This document shows positions 36,910-47,100 of a stretch of DNA of 64,000 nt, one piece after another (the stretch's first letter is position 1; each line of letters starts with the position of its first letter). The notes beneath the pieces were generated by a model, which saw only the letters and a list, made by a program, of their open reading frames with translations, did not search any database and was not told where the DNA came from. Location: the NCBI GenBank assembly GCA_002307375.1, contig NTJI01000001.1:1736001-1800000 (forward strand), read 5' to 3'. Origin of the DNA: Lysobacteraceae bacterium NML93-0399. Its GTDB lineage: Bacteria; Pseudomonadota; Gammaproteobacteria; Xanthomonadales; Xanthomonadaceae. Position numbers and translations under genes: made by a program.

Positions 36910-37791
36910 TCAGTATTCGGGCAGCGGCTCGACCGTCGCGGGTGCGTCGTCGACGGGCTGGAAGCCCTGCGTGGCGGGCTGGCCGGGCTGCGCCTGGATG
37001 GGCGTGGTGGTCGCCTGCGGCACGTCGTGGATCACCGGCGCGGTCGCGGCCTGCGCGGGGCGGGCGGTCGGCACTGCGCTGCCACCGCGGGCGACGCGTG
37101 CAGTGGCGCTGGCCTCTTCGAGCCGGTCGCGGAAATCCACCACTGCGCTCGACGGCGCCCGGCCCGGCCGGTTTTCGAGGATGGCGCGCGGCGTCGTGGT
37201 CTCGCCGTAGACCGCCATATTGGCGTCGTCGTCGATCGACAGCACCGCGCCGTCAAGCGCCACGCCTGCGAACAGGCCGCGCGCACGCGACCACGACCAG
37301 ATCTCGGCCTTGAGCTGGCCGTCGGTCAGTGCCGCGGCATTGCGGCCGACCGGGCCGGCGGCCACGCCGGCATCGGCGCCCAGGGTGAACTTGCCGTTGA
37401 CGATGGATTCGAGACTGCGCTGGTTGCGGAACACCAGCACGACGTCCGAGGACTGCACGCCGGCCTGGAAGCCGATGCTGCCGCCGGTGATCTTGACGAA
37501 GGCCGGGCTCGACCAGGTGCCCTCGGGCGTCCTGACCGACATCAGGCCGTGGCCGCGACGGCCACCGATGATCAGCCCGGCCTTGACGGTGTCGGGGATC
37601 ACGACGATGGCATGGGCCTCGTCGAGCAGCTTGTCGGGAATGCCCGATTCGGGAATCGCCTGGATCTCGTTGAGCACGCGCACCGCGTTCTGCGCCCTGC
37701 TGTCCTCGGTGGGGCCTGCCGCTGCGGGCGCGGCCACGAATGCAGCGGCGAGCGCGGCGGCCAGGAGGGAAAGGCGGATCGGACGGATCAT
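36910..37791 (-). CDS. Lipid-binding SYLF-domain protein
   Basis: A 293-aa secreted or periplasmic protein. A signal peptide (residues 1-24, ending AAAG) precedes a SYLF/YSC84 domain: [29 protein letters not shown], then [21 protein letters not shown] and [22 protein letters not shown] domains bind phosphoinositides or other lipids in eukaryotes, and the bacterial role is unclear. The last 70 residues are Pro/Ala/Thr-rich and probably disordered. It lies 73 bp upstream of tatA in the same direction. Confidence 0.88.
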   Translation of the reverse strand: MIRPIRLSLLAAALAAAFVAAPAAAGPTEDSRAQNAVRVLNEIQAIPESGIPDKLLDEAHAIVVIPDTVKAGLIIGGRRGHGLMSVRTPEGTWSSPAFVKITGGSIGFQAGVQSSDVVLVFRNQRSLESIVNGKFTLGADAGVAAGPVGRNAAALTDGQLKAEIWSWSRARGLFAGVALDGAVLSIDDDANMAVYGETTTPRAILENRPGRAPSSAVVDFRDRLEEASATARVARGGSAVPTARPAQAATAPVIHDVPQATTTPIQAQPGQPATQGFQPVDDAPATVEPLPEY

Positions 37792-37937
37792 GGTGGCTCC
37801 GGGGCAAGGGCGCGGATCGGATTGCGGCGCCAGGGCGCGCACGCACAACGGATTCAGGCTAGTGACGAGGCAATGAATCGCGCATGAGTTTTTCTGGAGC
37901 GCCCCGTGCTGCCATCGGGCGCGCTGCCTGCCATCCT

Positions 37938-38927
37938 ATGCGGATGACCGGATCCGCTTCCACGCCCGCCGCGCGCGATGCCATCGTGCTCGTCAATCTC
38001 GGCACGCCCGACGCACCCACGCCCGGCGCAGTGCGCCGTTATCTCGCCGAATTCCTCCACGACCACCGTGTCGTCGCGCTGACCCGCTGGCTGTGGTGCC
38101 CGATCCTGCATTTCGTGATCCTGCCGTTCCGCTCGCCGCGTGTGGCCAAGCTCTATGCCGGCGTGTGGATGGACGACGGTTCGCCGCTCGCGGTGTACAC
38201 CGCGCGCCTGGCGGCGGCGGTGCAGGCGCAGATGCCCGAGGCGCGTGTGGTGCATGCGATGCGCTACGGCAATCCCTCCCTGCGCAAGGTGCTCGAGGGT
38301 CTGCGCGATGCCGGTCATGCACGCGTGCAGGTGTTGCCGCTGTATCCGCAGTACTCGACGACGACGACCGCATCGGTCGGCGACGTGGTCGATGCGGTCT
38401 TCGGCAGCACGGGCGTGGCGCGGATGCGCGACGACTATCACCTCGACCCGGACTGGGTCGAAGCGGTGGCCGCATCGATCCGCGCGCACTGGGACGCCCA
38501 CGGCCGCGGCGAGCGGCTGGTGTTCTCCTTCCACGGCATTCCGCAGCGGCTGGCCGATGCCGGTGATCCGTATCCGGCGCAATGCCGGGCGAGCGTGGAT
38601 GCGATCGTGCAGGCGCTGGGCATCGCACCGGACGACGCGATGCTGACCTTCCAGTCGCGCTTCGGCCGCGAACCGTGGCTGCAGCCCTATACCGACGAGA
38701 CGCTCAAGGCCCTGGGCGATGCGGGCGTGCGCACGCTCGACGTGGTGTGTCCGGGCTTTGCCGTCGACTGCCTGGAGACGCTCGAGGAAATCGCGTTGCA
38801 GAACGCCGAGACCTTCCGCGAACACGGCGGGCAGGCGCTGCGCTACATCCCCTGTCTCAACGATGCGCCGGCGCACGCCCGTGTCCTGGCCGCGCTGACG
38901 CGCCGCGATCTGGCGGCGCAGGCATGA
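37938..38927 (+). CDS. hemH: Ferrochelatase
   Basis: A 329-aa ferrochelatase that inserts iron into protoporphyrin IX, the last step of haem synthesis. Visible motifs are [11 protein letters not shown] at the N-terminus, [15 protein letters not shown], the catalytic His in FSFHGIPQR, and [14 protein letters not shown] near the C-terminus with the conserved Glu. ATG 37938 or 37944 both fit. The frame stays open further upstream, but the extra residues are not family-like. Its stop overlaps the next start (ATGA). Confidence 0.95.
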   Translation: MRMTGSASTPAARDAIVLVNLGTPDAPTPGAVRRYLAEFLHDHRVVALTRWLWCPILHFVILPFRSPRVAKLYAGVWMDDGSPLAVYTARLAAAVQAQMPEARVVHAMRYGNPSLRKVLEGLRDAGHARVQVLPLYPQYSTTTTASVGDVVDAVFGSTGVARMRDDYHLDPDWVEAVAASIRAHWDAHGRGERLVFSFHGIPQRLADAGDPYPAQCRASVDAIVQALGIAPDDAMLTFQSRFGREPWLQPYTDETLKALGDAGVRTLDVVCPGFAVDCLETLEEIALQNAETFREHGGQALRYIPCLNDAPAHARVLAALTRRDLAAQA

Positions 38928-39805
38928 GCGCAGTCGACACCGCGGCCGCGCAGGCGCGGACCTTCGAAGTGGCCATCGGCATCGGGCCCGTGCGCGGCCT
39001 GCGTTTCGGCGTCGAAGGCGGACGCCGGGTGCTGGCCCTGCACGGCTGGCTCGACAATGCGGCGAGCTTCGTGCCGCTGGCCGCGCACCTGCACAACATC
39101 GACGCACTCGACCTCGTCGCGCCCGACCTGCCCGGTCATGGTCGCAGCACGCACATGCCGCCCGGCACCGACTACACCTTCGTCGGCGCCGTACACCAGG
39201 TGCTCGACATCGCCGACGCGCTGGGCTGGGACCGCTTCGCGCTGCTCGGCCATTCGATGGGCGCGGGCATCGCCAGCCTGGTCGCGGCCGCCGTGCCCGA
39301 GCGCATCGAAGGGCTGGTCGCGATCGAAGCGCTGGGCGCGCTGCCGGAAACCGAGGACCAGACCGTGCCGCGCCTGCGCGAGGCCATCGCCGCAGGCCGC
39401 ATCCATGGCGCGCGCCCCTTGCGCGTGTTCCCCGATCTCGACGCGCCGGTGCGGGCGCGGATGCGGGTCAACGACCTGAGCGAGCCGGTGGCGCGGTTGC
39501 TGGTCGAGCGCGGCGTGCAGTCCGTCGACGGCGGCTACGCATGGTGCAGCGATCCACGGCTCACCATTCCCACCGCGGTCCGCATGACGCCCGGGCAGGC
39601 CGACGCGCTCGTCCGGGGCATCGAATGTCCGACGCGTGTCATCTACGCCGATCCACCGCAGCCGTATCTGCCCGAGCCCGATCGTTCGCGCCGCGCCCGG
39701 CTGTTGCCGCACGGCGATCTCGTCGTGCTGGCCGGCGGCCATCACCTCCACATGGAGCAGCCGGACGAGGTGGCGGCGGCGATCGGGGACTTCCTGCAGG
39801 GTTAG
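38924..39805 (+). CDS. Alpha/beta hydrolase
   Basis: A 293-aa alpha/beta-hydrolase fold protein with nucleophile S111 in GHSMGAG, oxyanion HGW (40-42), and a probable catalytic His in [10 protein letters not shown] near the C-terminus. It is translationally coupled to hemH by an ATGA overlap, an arrangement I recall from related genomes. Substrate is unknown; a small ester is the usual guess. Confidence 0.9.
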   Translation: MSAVDTAAAQARTFEVAIGIGPVRGLRFGVEGGRRVLALHGWLDNAASFVPLAAHLHNIDALDLVAPDLPGHGRSTHMPPGTDYTFVGAVHQVLDIADALGWDRFALLGHSMGAGIASLVAAAVPERIEGLVAIEALGALPETEDQTVPRLREAIAAGRIHGARPLRVFPDLDAPVRARMRVNDLSEPVARLLVERGVQSVDGGYAWCSDPRLTIPTAVRMTPGQADALVRGIECPTRVIYADPPQPYLPEPDRSRRARLLPHGDLVVLAGGHHLHMEQPDEVAAAIGDFLQG

Positions 39806-39892
39806 ACCGGCGCAGAAGAGCCGGGGCCTTGCCCGCCGCAACGAAAGACACCGATTTGCGTGTTGCGTCGCGTCCCGCAGGATGCCGAGCAC

Positions 39893-40366
39893 TCACAGTG
39901 ACGTGGCGTTGCCCTGCAGCTGCACGCTGACGATCACGCCCGCTTCGTCGGAAGATTGCAGGGGGCGGTTGCGGTCGAATGCGAACAGCGCACTGCGCCC
40001 GTCCTTCTCGAATGCGAGCACGGCGCTGTCGCCGCCATGCTGGGTGATCAGCCGGCGCTGCCAGCCCGCGGCCTCCATCGCCCGCCGCGTCTCGTGGCTC
40101 AACCCACCGACCTGACCTTCGGCCAGCAGGTTCACGATGCGCGTGCCCGGCATCTCGGTGATGTTGTCGATCGCATAGCGCGCGGGCAGATGCACGTCAC
40201 CGGGGAAGTCGGCCGGCAAGGCCAGCACGGTCCGGCGCGGCGCAGTGGCCGCCGGTTCGACGCGGTCGCCGAGTGCATCGAATCGGATCGTCGCCGCCGG
40301 ATCGGCCTGGCGGCAGCCCGGCAGCGCAGCGGCGAACATCACGATGATCGACAGCAGGCGGTGCAT
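39893..40366 (-). CDS. Small predicted lipoprotein, unknown function
   Basis: A 157-aa protein with an N-terminal signal and a lipobox-like LPGC (residues 15-18). The body has strands such as VLALPADFPGDVHLPARYAI and VIVSVQLQ at the C-terminus, and no family I recognise. It is separated by about 70 bp from the metallopeptidase gene, which ends downstream of it on the same strand order (40436-41212). Confidence 0.68.
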   Translation of the reverse strand: MHRLLSIIVMFAAALPGCRQADPAATIRFDALGDRVEPAATAPRRTVLALPADFPGDVHLPARYAIDNITEMPGTRIVNLLAEGQVGGLSHETRRAMEAAGWQRRLITQHGGDSAVLAFEKDGRSALFAFDRNRPLQSSDEAGVIVSVQLQGNATSL

Positions 40367-40435
40367 CGACGTCTCCGGCGTGACGGGCTCGATGGATCCA
40401 ACGCACCGGCGGCGCCCAAGCGGCCACCTCGCCCC

Positions 40436-41212
40436 TCAGGTCAGCAGGGCGTGCAGGTCGGCCTTGAGCCGGCGGCCGTGCTCGCGGAAGTAGTCGCGCG
40501 CCTCGCGCCAGTCCGGGCAACGCAGTTCCACCTCGTGCCAGAAACGGCGGGAATGGTCGGCGTGGATCAGGTGGCAGAGTTCGTGCACCAGTACGTACTC
40601 GAACGCGGACGGTGCGCCGAGCACCAGTGACAGGTCGAGGTTGAGGGTGCCGTCGGGCGCCAGCGAGCCCCATTGCGAGGACATCACCTTGAGGCAGATA
40701 CGTCGCGGCGGGCGCGGCAGGCCGGGCAGGTAGCCGGGCAGCCATCGACCGATGTCGGCACGTGCGCCGGCTTCGTAGAACTCGCGCAGCGCACGTTGCA
40801 GCGCGGCGGGACCCGCATGTTCGGGCGAGACGAACACCAGCGTGCCATCGTCTTCTTCGCGCACATGGCTGAAGCGGCCGCTTTCCCAGCGCAGGGCGCG
40901 CATGTCCCCCCGCAGCGGCAGTTGCGACGTGAGGCCGCGCTGCAATGGCAGCGTCTGGCCGTGCGCGGCGATCTGCGCGGCCAGCCATTCGCGATGCTGG
41001 TGCAGGAAGGCATCGCCGGTGGCGAGGCTCGCGCGCAGCGGCAGAGTCAGGCGTGGACCGCGCTCGGTGACGCTCAGGCGGATGCGGCGCGCACGCGGAT
41101 CGCGCACGCGCAGCACTCCGATCCGGGTACCGTCTTCAAGCTGCAGGGCGATGGCGTCGCGCTGGATCGAGGGACGCTTGGGCGGCGACAGCAGGCGCGA
41201 CAGGGACGGCAT
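40436..41212 (-). CDS. YgjP-like (DUF45/SprT-type) metallopeptidase
   Basis: A 258-aa zinc metallopeptidase-like protein. HELCH at 210-214 with H220 (HADHSRRFW) supplies the zinc ligands. The upstream QWGSLAPDGTLNLDLSL is the typical YgjP/DUF45 strand motif (usually RWGS). There is no signal peptide, so it is cytoplasmic. MPSLSRLL is the better of two close starts. Biological substrate is unknown. Confidence 0.9.
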   Translation of the reverse strand: MPSLSRLLSPPKRPSIQRDAIALQLEDGTRIGVLRVRDPRARRIRLSVTERGPRLTLPLRASLATGDAFLHQHREWLAAQIAAHGQTLPLQRGLTSQLPLRGDMRALRWESGRFSHVREEDDGTLVFVSPEHAGPAALQRALREFYEAGARADIGRWLPGYLPGLPRPPRRICLKVMSSQWGSLAPDGTLNLDLSLVLGAPSAFEYVLVHELCHLIHADHSRRFWHEVELRCPDWREARDYFREHGRRLKADLHALLT

Positions 41213-41338
41213 GCGCGGATTGTACGGCGGGCGCATGACGCGCCGCCGTCGCGCGCTTGCTGCAGGCGCGGCCGATGCCGGCGATACGGCTGTACCGGCA
41301 AAGCCACATCGCGGCCATGAGCCGCGCCTCCAGGTAGG

Positions 41339-42241
41339 TCACTCGGCCTTGGAGAGCTTCAGTGCACCTTCGAGCACGGTGAACAGCCGCTTGAACTCGC
41401 CGCGCATCAGCGCAAAACGCGCATCGAGTTCGGCGCGCATGTCGTCGTTCTCGGTGTGCTCGAGCGAATCGAGCGCGCCATCGAGCAGCTTGAACTTGCG
41501 GATGATCAGATCTTCGCCGAGCACGAAGGACACGTGGTCGTCGAGATTCAGTGCCAGCTTGGTGACCTGCTTGCCCGAATCGAGGTGCCGCGTGATCTCC
41601 TCGTGGCGCAGATCCTGGCGCTGGCAGCGCACGATCGCGCCCTGGTCCGACGGATCCTTCAGCTCGCATTCCTCGCCCAGCGTCAGGCCGTCGGGCAGCG
41701 GCTCGCCGGCGATCCAGCCGGTCATGATGCCGCGTGGCGAGACTTCGGCATTGAGCGGCAGCGCCGGAAAACTGCCGAGCGCGGTGCGGATGTTCGACAC
41801 CAGGTTCTCGCCGCTCTTGCGGCTGGAGGTGTTGATGGCGACCACGCCGTGTTCGAGATCGATCAGTGCATCACTGCGCACCGGTTTGACGAACGCGCGC
41901 GGCATCAGCTCCTGCAGCAGATCGTCCTTCATCTGCTTGCGCATCTTGCCGCCGGGCTTGCGGCCCTGCTTGTCCTCGAACTGTTCGATGCGCTGCGCCA
42001 GCAGTTCGTTGACCACCGGGCCGGGCAGGATCTTCTCCTCGCCGCCGACGGTGACCCAGATCGCGTCCTCGATGCGGTGCGTGCCGACGTCGGCATCGCG
42101 GCCCAGCGGCGAGATGAAACCGTGCGAGGACATTTCCAGCGGGCCGACCGGCTTGAGCGGATGCTCGGCCACGCGCGCATCGAGTTCGGACAGATCGAGG
42201 CTGGTGGGGAAGCGGAACAGGGTGAGATTGCGGAAGAACAT
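41339..42241 (-). CDS. rdgC: RdgC, recombination-associated DNA-binding protein
   Basis: A 300-aa RdgC homologue, matching the family length. It starts MFFRNLTLFRFP and holds LEMSSHGFISPLGRD and RKQMKDDLLQELMPRAF, all diagnostic. RdgC forms a ring on double-stranded DNA and restrains RecA. It lies downstream of ttcA on the same strand, with a probable terminator between. Confidence 0.96.
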   Translation of the reverse strand: MFFRNLTLFRFPTSLDLSELDARVAEHPLKPVGPLEMSSHGFISPLGRDADVGTHRIEDAIWVTVGGEEKILPGPVVNELLAQRIEQFEDKQGRKPGGKMRKQMKDDLLQELMPRAFVKPVRSDALIDLEHGVVAINTSSRKSGENLVSNIRTALGSFPALPLNAEVSPRGIMTGWIAGEPLPDGLTLGEECELKDPSDQGAIVRCQRQDLRHEEITRHLDSGKQVTKLALNLDDHVSFVLGEDLIIRKFKLLDGALDSLEHTENDDMRAELDARFALMRGEFKRLFTVLEGALKLSKAE

Positions 42242-42272
42242 GCGAATGGCTACCTGATGCAGGAAACAGAAG

Positions 42273-42296
42273 CCCGCCCCCGTGTAAGGAGGCGGG
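42273..42296 (-). terminator. Hairpin after ttcA
   Basis: A 6-bp stem CCCGCC / GGCGGG with a 12-nt loop, 18 bp past the ttcA stop. On the minus strand it is followed by CTTCTGTTTCC, a short pyrimidine run. Moderate candidate. Confidence 0.45.
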
Positions 42297-42313
42297 TGAG
42301 GTGGGGCAAACGG

Positions 42314-43198
42314 TCAGGCGTCGCTGGTCGGTGATTCGAGCGAGTGCCACGCCTGCGCATCGGCGCGGGGCGCCTGCGGCATCGACGCGCCGAGCGAGAG
42401 AAAATCGAACAGCTTCGGATCGCTGAGCTGCGAAGGGCGGATGTCGCCGAGCGCACGCGCGATGGTCTCGATGCGGCCGGGCGTGTCGCGCTCCCACTGC
42501 TGCATCATCAGGCCGACCTGCTTGCGCTGCAGGTTCTCCTGCGAACCGCACAGGTTGCAGGGAATGATCGGGAAGGCCTGCGCATCGGCGTAGGCCACGA
42601 TGTCGGCCTCGGCCACGTAGGCCAGCGGCCGGATCACCACGTGCTTGCCGTCGTCGCTGCGCAGCTTGGGCGGCATGCCGCTGAGCTTGGCGTGGAAGAA
42701 CAGGTTGAGGAAGAACGTCGCGACCATGTCGTCGCGGTGATGCCCCAGCGCGATCTTGGTGAAGCCGTTGGCTTCGGCGTACGTGTACAGCGCGCCGCGA
42801 CGCAGGCGCGAGCACAGCGAACACATGGTCTTGCCTTCGGGAATCACCCGGCTGACGACCGAATAGGTGTCCTGCTCGATGATGTGGAAGTCCACGCCCA
42901 GCGACTGCAGATACGCGGGCAGGATGTGCTCGGGGAAGTCGGGCTGCTTCTGGTCCAGGTTCACCGCGGTGATCGAGAACGACACCGGCGCCTTCTTCTG
43001 CAGCTGCAGCAGGATGTCGAGCATCGTGTAGCTGTCCTTGCCGCCGGACAGGCACACCATGACCTTGTCGCCGTCCTCGATCATGCCGAAGTCGGCGATC
43101 GCCCGGCCCACCTGGTGGCGCAGGCGCGTGGCCAGCTTCCGGGGGTCGTGTGCGCGGCTGCGGGGTTGCGGTTCGATCAGGGGCAGGACGGTGCTCAT
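42314..43198 (-). CDS. ttcA: TtcA, tRNA 2-thiocytidine-32 synthetase
   Basis: A 294-aa PP-loop ATPase that thiolates cytidine 32 of tRNAs using an iron-sulfur cluster. The PP-loop is SGGKDS (51-56), and the cluster-binding pairs are C126/C129 (CSLC) and C214/C217 (CNLC). The N-terminal helix [19 protein letters not shown] is typical. MSTVLPL is the natural start, and the open frame above it is noncoding. Confidence 0.96.
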   Translation of the reverse strand: MSTVLPLIEPQPRSRAHDPRKLATRLRHQVGRAIADFGMIEDGDKVMVCLSGGKDSYTMLDILLQLQKKAPVSFSITAVNLDQKQPDFPEHILPAYLQSLGVDFHIIEQDTYSVVSRVIPEGKTMCSLCSRLRRGALYTYAEANGFTKIALGHHRDDMVATFFLNLFFHAKLSGMPPKLRSDDGKHVVIRPLAYVAEADIVAYADAQAFPIIPCNLCGSQENLQRKQVGLMMQQWERDTPGRIETIARALGDIRPSQLSDPKLFDFLSLGASMPQAPRADAQAWHSLESPTSDA

Positions 43199-43306
43199 CG
43201 CGGTTAGTTTACCGGGCGCTCGGCGCGCGCCGGGCCACGGCGTGACCACCGTCCGGACACACGCGACATGCGAGCCTCCGCGGCCCTGTCCTGAACGGAG
43301 AGCGCC

Positions 43307-43990
43307 ATGTCGCGCATCGTCATCATCGGCGGCCACGGTCGCATCGCCCTCCGCCTGGCCGCACGCCTGACCGGCCAGGGTCACGCGGTGACCGCGTTGT
43401 TCCGCAACCCCGCACATCACGACGCCGTCGCCGCGACCGGTGCCACGCCCGTCGCCTTCGACATCGAACATGCCGACGTGGATGCCATCGCCCGGCAGCT
43501 GGCCGGGCACGACGCGGTCGTGTGGTCGGCCGGCGCCGGCGGCGGCAATCCGGCGCGCACGTACGCGGTCGACCGCGATGCGGCGATCCGTTCGATGGAC
43601 GCCGCAGCGCAGGCCGGCGTGCGCCGCTACGTGATGGTGTCCTATCTCGGCGCGGGTCCGGACCACGGCGTGCCGGAGGGCGACGGGTTTTTCGCCTATG
43701 CCCAAGCCAAGGCCGCGGCCGATGCGCATCTGCGTGCCAGCGCGCTCGACTGGACCATCCTCGGCCCGGGCCTGCTGACCGACACGCCCGGCAGCGGGCG
43801 CGTCGCCGATGCCCGCAACGGCGCCGACACGCGCACGCCGACCGCGCGTGACACGGTCGCGCATGTCGCGCAGGCGGTGCTCGACACGCCGGGCACCATC
43901 GGCCGCACGCTCGATTTCGTCGACGGCGACGTCCCGGTGGAAGCGTTCGTCGCCGATGCGGTTCAGCCCGCCACGGGCAACCACCGCTAG
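43307..43990 (+). CDS. NAD(P)H-binding atypical SDR
   Basis: A 227-aa Rossmann-fold protein of the atypical short-chain dehydrogenase class. The dinucleotide motif is [11 protein letters not shown] (8-18), the NAD(P)-binding core continues with [11 protein letters not shown], and YAQAKAAAD supplies the Y-K pair used by some members. Related proteins reduce quinones or sense NADPH. A GGAGAG ribosome site precedes the ATG. It is divergent from ttcA. Confidence 0.88.
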   Translation: MSRIVIIGGHGRIALRLAARLTGQGHAVTALFRNPAHHDAVAATGATPVAFDIEHADVDAIARQLAGHDAVVWSAGAGGGNPARTYAVDRDAAIRSMDAAAQAGVRRYVMVSYLGAGPDHGVPEGDGFFAYAQAKAAADAHLRASALDWTILGPGLLTDTPGSGRVADARNGADTRTPTARDTVAHVAQAVLDTPGTIGRTLDFVDGDVPVEAFVADAVQPATGNHR

Positions 43991-44117
43991 ACTGTGCCGC
44001 CTGCCGGGCCGTTCGCGCCCGCCTTTCGGAGTACCGCATACGTGAACCTCGCCGCCTGACGCCTGGTGTCCGCCGACCCGCACGGGTCGTCCTGCCTGTT
44101 GTCCGCGAGGTCATCTC

Positions 44118-45767
44118 ATGCCGTATCTCCCCAGCGCCGGCGCGCCGCGCGCCGCCGCGTCCACTTCACCTGTGCTGCTGCACGCCCGTGGCCTGTCGGC
44201 GACGCTCGACGACGGCCGCTGCCTGTATGCCGACCTCGACCTTCTGCTGACCGAAGGCCCAGTCGCATTGGTCGGCGGCAACGGCAGCGGCAAGTCCACC
44301 CTGCTGCGCCAGCTCGCGGGCGATCTGCCGCCGGGTGCGGGTCGGGTCGAAACCCGTGCGCACGTGCACTGGTTGTCCCAGCACTGCGGGCCGACGCCGG
44401 CGCGCGTGGTCGATGTACTGGGCGAGGGCGATCGCATCGATGCGCTGCGTCGCCTGCTCGCCGGTGCCGGCGATGCGGCCGATGTCGCCTGCGTCGACGA
44501 GGCCTGGTCGCTGGAGTCCGACCTGCGCGCCGCGCTCGATGCCGCCGGGCTCGGCGCGCTCGGGCTAGATGACGCGGCGGATGCCTGTTCGGGCGGCGAG
44601 CGCCAGCAGCTGCGTCTGCTCGCCGCGATACGCGCCCCGGCCCCCGTGCTGCTGCTCGACGAACCCAGCACGTTCCTCGACGGTGAGGCGTCGAGGCGTT
44701 GGCGCGACGCGCTGCTGGCCAGGCCCGGTGCGACCCTCGTGGTCACCCACGACGCCGCGTGGCTGGCGGCGACGCCGCGCATCGTGGAGCTGCGCGACGG
44801 CGCCCTGCACTGGACCGAGGGCAACCTCGAGGTCTGGCGTGCGCAGCGCGAGGCGCGTCGCCGCTGCGAGGCGCAGGCACTCGCCCAGGCGCGTGTGGCC
44901 CGGGACCGTAGCTCGCGCGACGCGGCGCACATGCGCGAGCGCCTCGACCGGCGCAGTGCGCGCGGCCGACAGGTCGGCCGCAGTGAGAACCAGTCGCCGC
45001 TGCTGCTCGATCACCGCGCCGACCGTGCCGACCACAGCCGCGGCCGGGCACAGGCCGGACTCGCGCGCCAGCGGGACGCCGCCGACCTGGCGGTGCGCGA
45101 CGCCTACGTCGCGATGGAACGGCTCGACACACCGGAATTCGTCGATGCCGCGGCGCTGGCGCTGCCAGCCGGTCGGCAGGTGCTGGCGTTCGAGGGCGCG
45201 CATCCATGTGCGACTTCGCCACGTCGGGCGCTCGACTGGAGCTGCAGCGGGCCGGTGCGCATCGGGCTGACGGGGCGCAACGGCAGCGGCAAGTCGACCC
45301 TGCTGCGCGCGATCGCCGGCCGGGGCGGGCTTGCCCATGGCGAGGTGGCCGCGCATGTGCCGGTGCAGTCGCTCGACCAGCATCTGGCCGCATTGTCGGA
45401 CGAAGCGGCGGCGTGCGACTGGCTGGGACAGCGCATGCCCGATGTCGCGGCGGCCGACATCGCGACGCGCCTGGCCCTGCTCGGTCTGGCCGGCGCGCGC
45501 GCCCGGCAACCGCTGGGCTCGCTGTCGGGCGGCGAGCGGATGCGTGTGGCGGTAGCCGCGGCGGCATGGGCCATGCCGGCCGCGCCGCTGCTGTTGCTCG
45601 ACGAGCCGGCCAGCCATCTCGATTTCGACAGCGTCGAGGCCATGACCAGCCTGTTGCGGGCGTGGCCCGGCGCGCTGCTCGTGGTCAGCCACGACCCGGC
45701 CGTGCTCGATGCGCTCGCGCTGACGCATCGCCTGCACCTCGATGCCGAGGCGCTGGTGCTCGAATGA
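44118..45767 (+). CDS. ABC-F family ATPase
   Basis: A 549-aa soluble protein with two ABC domains and no membrane segment. Walker A motifs are GGNGSGKST and GRNGSGKST, signatures CSGGERQQ and LSGGERMR, Walker B LLLDEPSTFLD and LLLDEPASHLD. The linker (residues 240-330) is highly charged. ABC-F proteins act on the ribosome, some giving antibiotic protection. The sequence is close to a Uup/YheS-like group but not a clear match, so the exact role is open. Confidence 0.9.
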   Translation: MPYLPSAGAPRAAASTSPVLLHARGLSATLDDGRCLYADLDLLLTEGPVALVGGNGSGKSTLLRQLAGDLPPGAGRVETRAHVHWLSQHCGPTPARVVDVLGEGDRIDALRRLLAGAGDAADVACVDEAWSLESDLRAALDAAGLGALGLDDAADACSGGERQQLRLLAAIRAPAPVLLLDEPSTFLDGEASRRWRDALLARPGATLVVTHDAAWLAATPRIVELRDGALHWTEGNLEVWRAQREARRRCEAQALAQARVARDRSSRDAAHMRERLDRRSARGRQVGRSENQSPLLLDHRADRADHSRGRAQAGLARQRDAADLAVRDAYVAMERLDTPEFVDAAALALPAGRQVLAFEGAHPCATSPRRALDWSCSGPVRIGLTGRNGSGKSTLLRAIAGRGGLAHGEVAAHVPVQSLDQHLAALSDEAAACDWLGQRMPDVAAADIATRLALLGLAGARARQPLGSLSGGERMRVAVAAAAWAMPAAPLLLLDEPASHLDFDSVEAMTSLLRAWPGALLVVSHDPAVLDALALTHRLHLDAEALVLE

Positions 45768-45810
45768 CGATCAACAGACGTGTCGTGAATCGGGTGGACG
45801 CCCGAACGAC

Positions 45811-45834
45811 GACAGGCGCCTCGCGGCGCCTGTC
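45811..45834. terminator. Bidirectional terminator hairpin
   Basis: A perfect 10-bp stem GACAGGCGCC / GGCGCCTGTC with loop TCGC sits in the 89-bp gap between the converging ABC-F and SmpA-like genes. Confidence 0.7.
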
Positions 45835-45856
45835 ATCTGGAACGCGGCGTGCGCGA

Positions 45857-46453
45857 TTACGGCATCCACACCAGGTTGCGGGTGTTGGGGTCGGTCGTGA
45901 TCTCGCGGACGCGGCCGTCGCCGTCGAACTGCACCTGGAACTCGGCGAAGCTGCTCATCCAGTAGCGCCACAGATCGGCCGCGAGATCCGGATTCTCGCT
46001 GCTGATCGGATAGCCCAGCGACATCAGCACCTGCTCGCGGCTCATGCCGGGCGTGATCTTGGCGCGCTTGATGGCGTCCTGGATCTTGGCCGGATACGTG
46101 GCGATCTTCGCCGCCGGATCTTCGGTGACCACATAGCGCCTGGCGAAATCGCCCAGGGCGATGTCGCGGCTGTAGTCGTTGCCGATCGACTGCTTCCGGC
46201 CGTCGATGCGCACGTTGACGCGATGGCGGCCATAGCCGGTGATGCTGACCGGCGTGCCGACCGGGATCACCCGCTTGCCGTTCTCGGCGTAGTTGCTGTC
46301 GCTGATCCAGCTGCCGTCGCTGCGCAGGTTGCAGCACAGATAGCCGTCGTACTTCTCCTGCGCAGCGACGTGGGCGGCGCCGGCGATTGCGGCAAGACCG
46401 AGCAGGGCAGCGGCCAGGCGCGCGGGCGCGCGGCGGTTCGAGGGTCGGGACAT
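45857..46453 (-). CDS. Secreted protein with SmpA/OmlA (BamE-like) C-terminal region
   Basis: A 198-aa precursor with a signal peptide (residues 1-31, ending VAAQ). The C-terminal part holds ITPGMSREQVLMSLGYPIS, the helix typical of the BamE/OmlA fold, followed by strands WRYWMSSFAEFQVQFDGDGRV. The N-terminal half (YLCCNLRSDGSWISDSNY) has adjacent cysteines. Without a lipobox it is not BamE itself. A periplasmic role is inferred. Confidence 0.75.
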   Translation of the reverse strand: MSRPSNRRAPARLAAALLGLAAIAGAAHVAAQEKYDGYLCCNLRSDGSWISDSNYAENGKRVIPVGTPVSITGYGRHRVNVRIDGRKQSIGNDYSRDIALGDFARRYVVTEDPAAKIATYPAKIQDAIKRAKITPGMSREQVLMSLGYPISSENPDLAADLWRYWMSSFAEFQVQFDGDGRVREITTDPNTRNLVWMP

Positions 46454-46604
46454 CCTGTTTCCTTGGGCGAACGCGGCCGGGGGCCGCCGCAGGACGGCAC
46501 GCGGCATCGCCTGCGTCGCGCCGGCCCCCCGCACGGCGCGGAGCCATTGTTGCAGTGCCGATCCCCGCCGCCAAGCGCCGCGGTGGCTGCGATAAAGTGG
46601 CCGC

Positions 46605-46820
46605 ATGTCGTTCGAGATGCCAGGCGCCGAAGACACGCCCGCAGCGCTGCTGATGCGTCTGCGTGCCGAGCACCGGCAGCTCGATGACGCCATCGTCGAG
46701 CTGCAGGCTGGGCCGGGCCACGACACGCTGTCGTTGCAGCGGATGAAGAAGCGCAAGCTCCAGCTCAAGGACTGCATCACCCGGCTCGAATCGCAGCTCA
46801 TCCCCGACGAGCCGGCCTGA
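46605..46820 (+). CDS. YdcH-family (DUF465) protein
   Basis: A 71-aa helical-hairpin protein. LRAEHRQLDDAIVEL and LQRMKKRKLQLKDCITRLE match the YdcH/SlyX-like DUF465 family of unknown function. It is a compact, complete gene. Its role cannot be inferred from neighbours. Confidence 0.88.
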   Translation: MSFEMPGAEDTPAALLMRLRAEHRQLDDAIVELQAGPGHDTLSLQRMKKRKLQLKDCITRLESQLIPDEPA

Positions 46821-46862
46821 CGCCGGCGGGCGCGTGCGCGGCGCCGGCACCGCGCGCTTGCA

Positions 46863-47087
46863 TCAGTCGCGCGCTGTCGAAGTGTCTTCGGAGGCGTCGG
46901 CCGCCTGCGCGCAGAGACCGTATGTCAGCAGACGTCCCAGCATGGCTTGGCGCCCGGTTCCGGTCCGGGTCCAGGGGCGGTCGAACCACGGCGGGCGATG
47001 GCGCACGTGCCGGCAATGGCCGCAGGCGAGTTCGGCGATCCAGTCGCCGTCCTCGTCGCGGCGGAATCCGGTGATGGCCCGTTCCAT
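46863..47087 (-). CDS. DUF3565 domain protein
   Basis: A 74-aa protein that begins MERAITGFRRDEDGDWIAEL and continues with CGHCRHVRHRPPWFDRPWT, both features of DUF3565. The conserved Cys/His residues (CGHCRHVRH) suggest metal binding. The usual C-terminal CxxC is reduced to a single Cys (YGLCAQ), and the tail looks diverged. Function is unknown. It lies 13 bp after the stop of the next upstream gene. Confidence 0.78.
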   Translation of the reverse strand: MERAITGFRRDEDGDWIAELACGHCRHVRHRPPWFDRPWTRTGTGRQAMLGRLLTYGLCAQAADASEDTSTARD

Positions 47088-47100
47088 TGCGTTGCGTGGA